From contig CANASP010000004.1 in the NCBI GenBank assembly GCA_947364365.1, forward strand, positions 1 through 64,000: DNA of 64,000 bases, written 5' to 3'. The DNA comes from an uncultured Alistipes sp. Its GTDB lineage: Bacteria; Bacteroidota; Bacteroidia; Bacteroidales; Rikenellaceae. This document shows positions 51,849-58,364 of this stretch, piece by piece. The position numbers and the translations under genes are program-made. The number at the start of each line of letters is the position of its first letter. The stretch's first letter is position 1. The notes below the pieces were generated by a model. That model did not search any database. It saw nothing but the letters and a program-made list of their open reading frames with translations, and was not told the DNA's origin.

Positions 51849-52388
51849 ATGGCATTGATCCGAAAAGTGCGCGGGCACCGTCCCGCGGTGGGAGAGAACA
51901 CCTTTCTGGCCGAGACGGCCGTGCTGCTGGGCGACGTGACGGTGGGTCGCGACTGCTCGATCTGGTACAACGCCGTGCTGCGCGGCGACGTCAACCGCAT
52001 CGTCATAGGCGACCGCACCAACATCCAGGACGGCGTGGTGCTCCACACGCTCTACGACGGTTCGAAACACCCCTCGCAGACGATCATCGGCAACGACGTC
52101 TCGGTGGGACACAACGCCGTGATCCACGGCGCCCGCATCGGCGACAGCTGCCTGATCGGCATGAACGCCACGGTACTCGACAACGCCGTGGTCCCCTCGG
52201 GCTGCATCATCGCCGCGGGGGCGCTCGTCCTCTCGGGGGCGCAGCTCGAACCCGACTCGCTCTACGCCGGGGTGCCGGCCCGGCGCATCCGCGCCGTGAC
52301 GGCGGAGCAGCGCGAGGAGATCGTCCGCCGCACGGCGCGCGACTACATGCTCTACGCCTCGTGGTACAAGGAGGAAGAGGAGGAGTAA
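51849..52388 (+). CDS. gamma-carbonic anhydrase family protein
   Basis: 179 residues from ATG 51849 (MALIRKVRGHRPAVGENTFL); an in-frame ATG at 51813 lies inside the upstream gene. Left-handed beta-helix hexapeptides and the three metal-binding His (in VVLHTLYDG, SVGHNAVIHG). Family members are zinc/iron carbonic anhydrases or related acyltransferase-like proteins. Anhydrase activity is plausible because all three ligands are kept. Confidence 0.9.
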   Translation: MALIRKVRGHRPAVGENTFLAETAVLLGDVTVGRDCSIWYNAVLRGDVNRIVIGDRTNIQDGVVLHTLYDGSKHPSQTIIGNDVSVGHNAVIHGARIGDSCLIGMNATVLDNAVVPSGCIIAAGALVLSGAQLEPDSLYAGVPARRIRAVTAEQREEIVRRTARDYMLYASWYKEEEEE

Positions 52389-52401
52389 CCGGCCGACGAC
52401 G

Positions 52402-53706
52402 ATGAAACTGCGCTCCCGTTATTCGGGGATCGTCCCGAATCTGCTGGTCGCCGTGGCGATCTCGCTGGTGGTCAACTTCTCCTACCTGCTGCTGCTGCTC
52501 GTCGAACGCAACGACACGCCGCCCAAACCCGACGAAACGCTCATCGTGAGCCGCCCCGAGGAGGGCACGCTGTCGGTGAACCCCGACGGCCACGCCTACC
52601 TGGTCTATCCCGACGGCGACAGCGTCTACGTCACCCAGTCGCGCGTGCGCCGCTTCTCGCTCGCCGACGGCGACCGGCTCGTCGGCGATCTGGAGCCGCC
52701 CCGCTCGCAGTCGGGACACCCCCAGCTGGCGCGCATCGCACGGCGCAACGGCTGCGAGTTCGATTACAGCACCCTCTACAACCGCCCGTCGGAGGGCTAT
52801 CAGCTGATGTTGCAGCTGCTCTACTACCTCGTCGTATCGTTCATCCTGCTGCTGATCCTCTCGCGTTCGCGCCGCAACTACTCGGCCCGCGGCTTCGCGC
52901 TGCTGTGTCTGTGGTGCGTGCCCATCGCCGCGGCGCTCTACCTCGTGGCGCCCGTCACCGAATGGCACACGGGGCGGATCCGCCTCAACTTCATGGGCGG
53001 GCGGCTCTTCGACTACGTGCTGCTGCTCAAGTACTCGTTCGTCGTCGTGGTGTCGGTGCTCTACGGCCGCATCTACGTCCTCGTGTCGCAGCAGCGGGCC
53101 GTGGAGCTCGAAAACGAACAGCTCAAGAACGAGAACCTCACCACGCGCTACAACATGCTCGTGGGACAGATCAACCCCCACTTCTTCTTCAACTCGCTCA
53201 ACTCGCTGGCGATGCTCGTGCGCGAGGGCGAGCAGCAACGGGCTCTCACCTACATCGACCGCCTCTCCTACACGTTCCGCTACATTCTCCAGAACGGGCA
53301 GAACATGCTGGTGAGCGTGGAGGAGGAGCTGCGCTTCCTGGAGGCCTATGCCTACCAGTTCAAGGTGCGTTACGAGGAGAAGCTCTTCTTCGACATCGCC
53401 GTCGAACCCCGCTACCGTTCGTGGAGGCTGCCGGCGCTGACGCTCCAGCCCCTGATCGACAACGCCGTGAAACACAACGCGCTCACCTCGGCCCACCCGC
53501 TGCGGATCGCCATCCGCACCGAGGGCGATCGGCTCGTGGTGTCGAACCCCCTCTCGCCCAAGCTCGAAAAGGTCGCCTCGACGGGCATCGGGCTCGAAAA
53601 CCTGCGCAACCGCTGGCACCTGATCGCCGACTGCCCGATCGAGGTGGTCGACGACGGCGAACGCTTCACCGTGCGCCTGCCGCTCCAACCCCCCGCCGAC
53701 AAATGA
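52402..53706 (+). CDS. LytS/YehU-type sensor histidine kinase
   Basis: 434 residues. Membrane helices at about 10-34, 138-155, 165-185 and 203-226; the loop at about 35-135 is the probable periplasmic sensor. The kinase is His_kinase type: His260 in QINPHFFFNSLNSL, then LQPLIDNAVKHN (N box) and STGIGLENLRNR (G box). Overlaps the regulator gene by ATGA, forming a two-component system. Confidence 0.93.
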   Translation: MKLRSRYSGIVPNLLVAVAISLVVNFSYLLLLLVERNDTPPKPDETLIVSRPEEGTLSVNPDGHAYLVYPDGDSVYVTQSRVRRFSLADGDRLVGDLEPPRSQSGHPQLARIARRNGCEFDYSTLYNRPSEGYQLMLQLLYYLVVSFILLLILSRSRRNYSARGFALLCLWCVPIAAALYLVAPVTEWHTGRIRLNFMGGRLFDYVLLLKYSFVVVVSVLYGRIYVLVSQQRAVELENEQLKNENLTTRYNMLVGQINPHFFFNSLNSLAMLVREGEQQRALTYIDRLSYTFRYILQNGQNMLVSVEEELRFLEAYAYQFKVRYEEKLFFDIAVEPRYRSWRLPALTLQPLIDNAVKHNALTSAHPLRIAIRTEGDRLVVSNPLSPKLEKVASTGIGLENLRNRWHLIADCPIEVVDDGERFTVRLPLQPPADK

Positions 53707-54464
53707 AAGCCCTGATTATCGAAGACGAAACGGCCGCCGCACGCAACCTGAAGGCCATCCTGCGCGAGGTGGCGCCCGAGATGGAGATCGCGGCCACGCT
53801 CGAAAGCGTCGTCGAGAGCGTCGACTACCTGCGCTCGAACCCGCGACCCGACCTGCTCTTCATGGACATCCACCTGGCCGACGGCGATTCGTTCCGCATC
53901 TTCGACGCCGTGGAGGTCTCGTCGCCCGTGATCTTCACCACGGCCTACGACCAGTATGCGCTCGAAGCCTTCCGCGTCGACAGCATCGACTACCTGCTCA
54001 AGCCCGTCAACGCCGCCGACGTGGAGCGCGCCCTGGGCAAATTGCAGCGGCTGACCGGACTCCAGCGGGCCGAATACGGCTCGCGCGTGCGGCGCATGGC
54101 CGCGGCGCAGCGCGCGGAAGGCGCCTTCCTGGTCCATGTGCGCGACCGCATCATCCCGCTACCCACCGACCGCATCGCCTTCTGCTATACGGCCGACGAA
54201 CGGGTATGGGCCCACGACTACGACGGCACGGCCTACCCGCTGGACAAGACGCTCGAAGCGTTGCAGGCCGCACTGCCCGAGGCGGAGTTCTTCCGCGCCA
54301 ACCGCCAGTTCATCGTCGCGCGCCGCGCCGTGCGCGACATCGCCGTGTGGTTCGGCAGCCGGCTGTCGCTGTCGCTGACCGTCGAGACCCCCGAGCGGAT
54401 CGTGGTTCCCAAGGCCCGCGTCCCCGAATTCAAGGCCTGGCTCACGGCGGTTCGCCCCCTCTGA
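53703..54464 (+). CDS. LytTR-family response regulator
   Basis: 253 residues. Receiver domain 1-120 with phospho-acceptor Asp55 (LLFMDIHL), acidic pair in IEDE and Lys in YLLKPVN; LytTR DNA-binding domain about 150-250 (FFRANRQFIVARRAVRDI). Coupled to the kinase. LytTR proteins bind direct repeats on one helix face; such repeats with 21-bp spacing lie immediately downstream. Confidence 0.95.
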   Translation: MKALIIEDETAAARNLKAILREVAPEMEIAATLESVVESVDYLRSNPRPDLLFMDIHLADGDSFRIFDAVEVSSPVIFTTAYDQYALEAFRVDSIDYLLKPVNAADVERALGKLQRLTGLQRAEYGSRVRRMAAAQRAEGAFLVHVRDRIIPLPTDRIAFCYTADERVWAHDYDGTAYPLDKTLEALQAALPEAEFFRANRQFIVARRAVRDIAVWFGSRLSLSLTVETPERIVVPKARVPEFKAWLTAVRPL

Positions 54465-54498
54465 AGGGCGATTCACCCCGCCATTGGGTCGTTCGACC
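54448..54498 (+). promoter_or_regulatory. probable LytTR operator, three repeats at 21-bp spacing
   Basis: CGGTTCGCC (54448-54456), CGATTCACC (54469-54477) and CGTTCGACC (54490-54498) start exactly 21 bp apart and sit 84, 63 and 42 bp before the -7 box. The first lies inside the regulator's own 3' end. Confidence 0.65.
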
Positions 54499-54531
54499 CG
54501 GAGTGCGGCTCCGGGCCGGAGGTTTCGTGAC

Positions 54532-54539
54532 TATCTTTG
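54532..54539 (+). promoter_or_regulatory. -7 box of the Spy-like gene
   Basis: TATCTTTG, 58 nt before the start codon and 42 bp after the start of the third operator repeat. Confidence 0.75.
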
Positions 54540-54596
54540 CTACGGGAGCCCCGCGCGATGCGGGTCCCGAGCAGAAACCTTTAAAACACAGATGTC

Positions 54597-55025
54597 ATGA
54601 AACTGAAAATCACGATGGCCGCAGCGCTCGTCTGCCTGCTGGCTACGGCGGCGCTCTTCGCCCAGACCCCCGAACGTTCGAACCGCAAGCAGCCCACGGC
54701 CGAGCAGATGGCCCGCCGGCAGAGCGACCGCATGCAGAAATCGCTGAAACTCGACGCGCAGCAGACCGAGCGGGTCTACAAGCTCCGTCTCGACCAGATC
54801 AAGCGCGAGGAGGCCCGGCGCGAAGCGCTGCGCAAGGAGCGCAAGGCCGACGAAGAGGCGCTGCGCAAGATCCTCACCGAGGAGCAGTATCTCCAGTGGC
54901 AGAAACAGCAGAAGCAACAGCAGCGCCCCGGCGGCCCGGGCAACGGCATGGGCCCCCGCGGCAACGGCATGGGGCCCCGCGGCGGATTCCCGGGCACGGG
55001 CGAAGAGTCCGGGTTCGGAGCATAA
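54597..55025 (+). CDS. small exported Spy/LTXXQ-like protein with Gly/Pro tail
   Basis: 142 residues. Signal peptide MKLKITMAAALVCLLATAALFA. A helical Arg/Glu/Gln-rich body (LKLDAQQTERVYKLRLDQIK, LRKILTEEQYLQWQKQQ) resembles the helices of Spy/CpxP-type periplasmic chaperones and DUF4890 proteins. The tail (GGPGNGMGPRGNGMGPRGG) resembles the C-terminus of the next gene product. Own promoter with LytTR-like repeats, hence a probable target of the adjacent system. Confidence 0.75.
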   Translation: MKLKITMAAALVCLLATAALFAQTPERSNRKQPTAEQMARRQSDRMQKSLKLDAQQTERVYKLRLDQIKREEARREALRKERKADEEALRKILTEEQYLQWQKQQKQQQRPGGPGNGMGPRGNGMGPRGGFPGTGEESGFGA

Positions 55026-55048
55026 TGCCGCCCGGCACACGATCCGGT

Positions 55049-55099
55049 CGACTGACACCCCTTTTTGGGCGATTCACCGCCCGAGGGGCGGAGGTCGCC
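55049..55099 (+). promoter_or_regulatory. probable second LytTR operator
   Basis: Contains CGATTCACC at 55070-55078, within a 12-bp sequence (GGGCGATTCACC) identical to 54466-54477, 41 bp before the -7 box. Weaker repeats sit 21 bp to either side (55049-55057 and GAGGTCGCC at 55091-55099). Confidence 0.6.
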
Positions 55100-55110
55100 G
55101 GGAAAATGGT

Positions 55111-55118
55111 TATCTTCG
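55111..55118 (+). promoter_or_regulatory. -7 box of the beta-barrel receptor gene
   Basis: TATCTTCG, 31 nt before the start codon. Confidence 0.65.
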
Positions 55119-55149
55119 CGAGAAATTTTCAAAACCCGATACAGACAAG

Positions 55150-58110
55150 ATGAGAAAAGCAGTGCTAACGCTCCTGGTCGCACTCTTCGCGACCTCGGTC
55201 CTCGCCCAGCAGCGGGGAACCCTGACGGCCAAGATCGTCGACGCGGCAACGGGAGAGGGTATCCCCGGCGCCGTGCTGACGATCACCCCCGCCGCAACGC
55301 CCGACAAACCCAAACAGCTCACCTCGGGATACGAGGGCGCGGTCTCCGTGCCGTCGCTCGCCTACGGCGACTACACGCTGGAGGTCAGCTTCCTGGGATA
55401 TGACAACCACAAGTCGGAGTTCAAGATCGACGCGGCGAAGGTCGACGTGGGTCGCGTGGAGATGCGCGAGGGTATCCGCATCGAGACCGTCGTCAAGGAG
55501 GCCAAGCAGATGCGCACCTCGCAGAAGGGCGACACGGTGAGCTACAACGCCGGAGCCTTCAAGGTGACCAACGACGCCGACGTCGAGGGCCTGCTCAAGA
55601 AAATGCCGGGCATCACCATCACCAACGGCGCCGTAGAGGCCCAGGGCGAGGAGGTGAAGAAGATCTTCGTCGACGGCAAGGAGTTCTTCGGCGAGGACGT
55701 CACCACGGCGATCAAGTCGCTGCCGGCGCAGGCCGTCGACCGCATCGAGGTCTACAACAAGCTCTCCGACGCGGCCGAGTTCTCGGGCATGGACGACGGC
55801 GAGGGCTACAAGGCCATCAACATCGTCACCCACGCCAACATGCGCCAGGGACAGTTCGGCAAGCTCTACGCCGGCTACGGCTACGACGCCGACACGAAGA
55901 CCGAGACGCGTCACAAGTACCTCGCTGGCGGCAACGTCAACATCTTCAACGGCGACACGCGCGTATCGCTGCTCGGGCTGTTCAACAACGTCAACCAGCA
56001 GAACTTCTCGTTCGAGGACATTCTGGGCGTCACCGGGTCGAGCGGCCCGCAGCGGGGCGGCGTGGGCCAGTACATGATGCGTCCGCAGAGCGGCGTGGCC
56101 CGCGTCAACGCCTTCGGTATCAACTTCTCCGACGTATGGGGCAAGCGCGACCAGGTCAACGTGCAGGGCAGCTACTTCTTCAACAACACCCGCACGAAGA
56201 ACACGCAGACGACCGACAAGTGGTACGAGCCGCCCATGCTCATCGACACCCTTTCGACGCTCGGCTATTCCGACACGCCGGCCTACAACCACCGCGCCAA
56301 CGCCCGCATCGAGTGGAAGATCTCGGAAAACCAGAACCTGATGCTCCGCCCGTCGTTCAGCTATCAGACCAACGACCCGTGGAGCACGACCCAGGGCTGG
56401 CAGTTCGGCCAAAGCGGATACAGCCGCACCGACAACTTCAGCCAGTCGACGCGCAACGGCTACAACCTGCGTCTGTCGGCCGTCTACCGCGCCAAGCTGG
56501 GCAAGGACGGCCGCACGCTGACCATCGACGCCAACGGCGCCTACCGCGACAATTCGAGCACGGCCGACTCGTGGTCGAACCAAATGGGATTGCAGTCCAC
56601 ACGGCCGGGCGCAGGCTCGCTCATCGACGCATGGGACCCCACCGACTACACCCAGCTGCGCTACCTGCGCTCGCTCACTCCGTCGAAAAGCCATTCGGTG
56701 GGCGCCAACGCCACCTACACCGAGCCGCTGGCCAAGTACCTCCAGTTCAGCGTCCAGTACCGCTTCTCGCTCTCGCACTCGGAGCGCGACAAACGGTCGT
56801 ACATCACCGCCGACGACCGCTTCGACATCACGGGCCTCGAACCCGACCTGTCGCTGTCGAACGCCTACGAGAGCAACTACAAGACCCACACCGTGGGCCC
56901 GGGTATCCGCTTCGCCAAGGAGCGCAACACCTTCATCGCCAACGTCTACTACCAGCGTGCGACGCTCGACGGCAAGGTCGTGCGCGGCAACACCGAGGAG
57001 ATCCGCCACGACTACGACCGCGTGACCTACTTCATGATGGGCCAGCTGCAGATCAACCGCGAGAACTCGCTGCGTCTGTTCGTCACGTCCAACACCAACT
57101 CGCCGAGCATCACCAACCTGCAAAGCGTCTACGACGTGTCGAACGCCCAGAACATCACGCGCGGTAACCCCAATCTGAACCCCTATTACAACCACAACAT
57201 CAACTTCCACTACATCAATTCGAACGTGGAGAAGGGCCGCACCTTCATGTGGATGTTCTCGACGCAGTTCACGCAGGACTACAACGGCACGCACACGGTG
57301 CAGAACCCCGGCACGATGACGATCGACGAGCAGGAGTACCGCCCCAACTACTACTCGATGCCGGTGAACCTCGACGGCTACAAGAGCCTGCGCACCCACC
57401 TGAGCTACGGATTCCCGATCGGGTTCCTCAAGAGCAACTTCAACGTCATGGCCGGCGTCTCCTACACCCAGACCCCGAGCATGCTGGGCGGCACGGTGCT
57501 GAGCGACGGCACGATCGAGGGCGGCATGCGCAACGACACCAAGACGATGGGTTACGACGGCCGCGCGGTGTTGGGCAGCAACATCTCGGAGAATGTCGAC
57601 TTCACCCTCTCGTGGAACGGGACCTACAACGAGTCGACCAACTCCTACGACGGCAACCGCACCAAGAACCGTTACTTCAACCACACGGCCGAGGCCAGCA
57701 TGAAGTTCGTGCTCCCGCTGGGCTTCACCCTCACGGCGAGCGCCGCCTACAACCAGTATATCGGCTTCACGAACAACTACGACGAGTCGTACCTGCTCTG
57801 CAACGTCTACGTGGGCAAGAAGATCTTCAAGAACCAGCGGGGCGAGATCCTCGTGGGGGTCAACGACCTGCTGAACCAGAACACGGCCTTCGCCCGTTCG
57901 GTGGGCTCGGGCTGGACGCAGAACGTCACCAACAGCGTCATCGGCCGCTACTACATGGTGCAGTTCACCTACAACCTGCGCCGCTTCGGCAAGAAGGGCT
58001 CGACCAATCTGAAGGACTACGGGATCTCGGACAAGTCGTCGGGCAACCGCCGCATGGGCCCCGGCGGCCCGGGCGGTCCCCCTCCGGGTGGCTTCGGAGG
58101 ACCGCGGTAA
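55150..58110 (+). CDS. TonB-dependent-receptor-like outer-membrane beta-barrel protein
   Basis: 986 residues. Signal peptide ending VLAQQ, a carboxypeptidase-regulatory-like domain (about 23-105, TGEGIPGAVLTITP), a plug-like domain (about 110-230, VEGLLKKMPGITITNGAVEA) and a large barrel in the style of OMP_b-brl_3. The C-terminus does not end with an aromatic residue but with a Gly/Pro tail (MGPGGPGGPPPGGFGGPR) after the final strand. The ligand is unknown; no SusD-like partner is adjacent. Probable target of the LytTR system. Confidence 0.9.
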   Translation: MRKAVLTLLVALFATSVLAQQRGTLTAKIVDAATGEGIPGAVLTITPAATPDKPKQLTSGYEGAVSVPSLAYGDYTLEVSFLGYDNHKSEFKIDAAKVDVGRVEMREGIRIETVVKEAKQMRTSQKGDTVSYNAGAFKVTNDADVEGLLKKMPGITITNGAVEAQGEEVKKIFVDGKEFFGEDVTTAIKSLPAQAVDRIEVYNKLSDAAEFSGMDDGEGYKAINIVTHANMRQGQFGKLYAGYGYDADTKTETRHKYLAGGNVNIFNGDTRVSLLGLFNNVNQQNFSFEDILGVTGSSGPQRGGVGQYMMRPQSGVARVNAFGINFSDVWGKRDQVNVQGSYFFNNTRTKNTQTTDKWYEPPMLIDTLSTLGYSDTPAYNHRANARIEWKISENQNLMLRPSFSYQTNDPWSTTQGWQFGQSGYSRTDNFSQSTRNGYNLRLSAVYRAKLGKDGRTLTIDANGAYRDNSSTADSWSNQMGLQSTRPGAGSLIDAWDPTDYTQLRYLRSLTPSKSHSVGANATYTEPLAKYLQFSVQYRFSLSHSERDKRSYITADDRFDITGLEPDLSLSNAYESNYKTHTVGPGIRFAKERNTFIANVYYQRATLDGKVVRGNTEEIRHDYDRVTYFMMGQLQINRENSLRLFVTSNTNSPSITNLQSVYDVSNAQNITRGNPNLNPYYNHNINFHYINSNVEKGRTFMWMFSTQFTQDYNGTHTVQNPGTMTIDEQEYRPNYYSMPVNLDGYKSLRTHLSYGFPIGFLKSNFNVMAGVSYTQTPSMLGGTVLSDGTIEGGMRNDTKTMGYDGRAVLGSNISENVDFTLSWNGTYNESTNSYDGNRTKNRYFNHTAEASMKFVLPLGFTLTASAAYNQYIGFTNNYDESYLLCNVYVGKKIFKNQRGEILVGVNDLLNQNTAFARSVGSGWTQNVTNSVIGRYYMVQFTYNLRRFGKKGSTNLKDYGISDKSSGNRRMGPGGPGGPPPGGFGGPR

Positions 58111-58128
58111 CCGCGGATCGGCACTGCG

Positions 58129-58165
58129 AAAAAAGAGGTCGGGAGCGATTCCCGACCTCTTTTTT
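58129..58165 (+). terminator. terminator of the receptor gene
   Basis: A 16-bp perfect stem (58129-58144 with 58150-58165) includes the A- and T-runs, loop of 5 nt. Confidence 0.95.
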
Positions 58166-58229
58166 CCGATAACCGCAGCCCCGCCTTCCGCCCGAAGGCG
58201 TGCCGGAAGCGACACCGCCGCGGAGTCTC

Positions 58230-58363
58230 GCGCGACACAGGGTTCGCGCGACAAACGACGCAGGATTCGCACGACGCGGGAGTTCTCACGGCACACGACG
58301 CAGGGTCTCGTACGACACACAGGATTCGCGCCACGCGGGGATTCGCCCGACGCGCCCCGGTTC
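58230..58363. repeat. degenerate 16-24-bp tandem array
   Basis: Seven units beginning GCGCGACAC or similar and ending GGATTC/GGTTC (for example 58230-58245, 58269-58285, 58310-58327, 58328-58344). Two are longer because they repeat the ACGACGCAGG part. The array ends at the stop of the minus-strand gene. Confidence 0.7.
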
Positions 58364-58364
58364 G

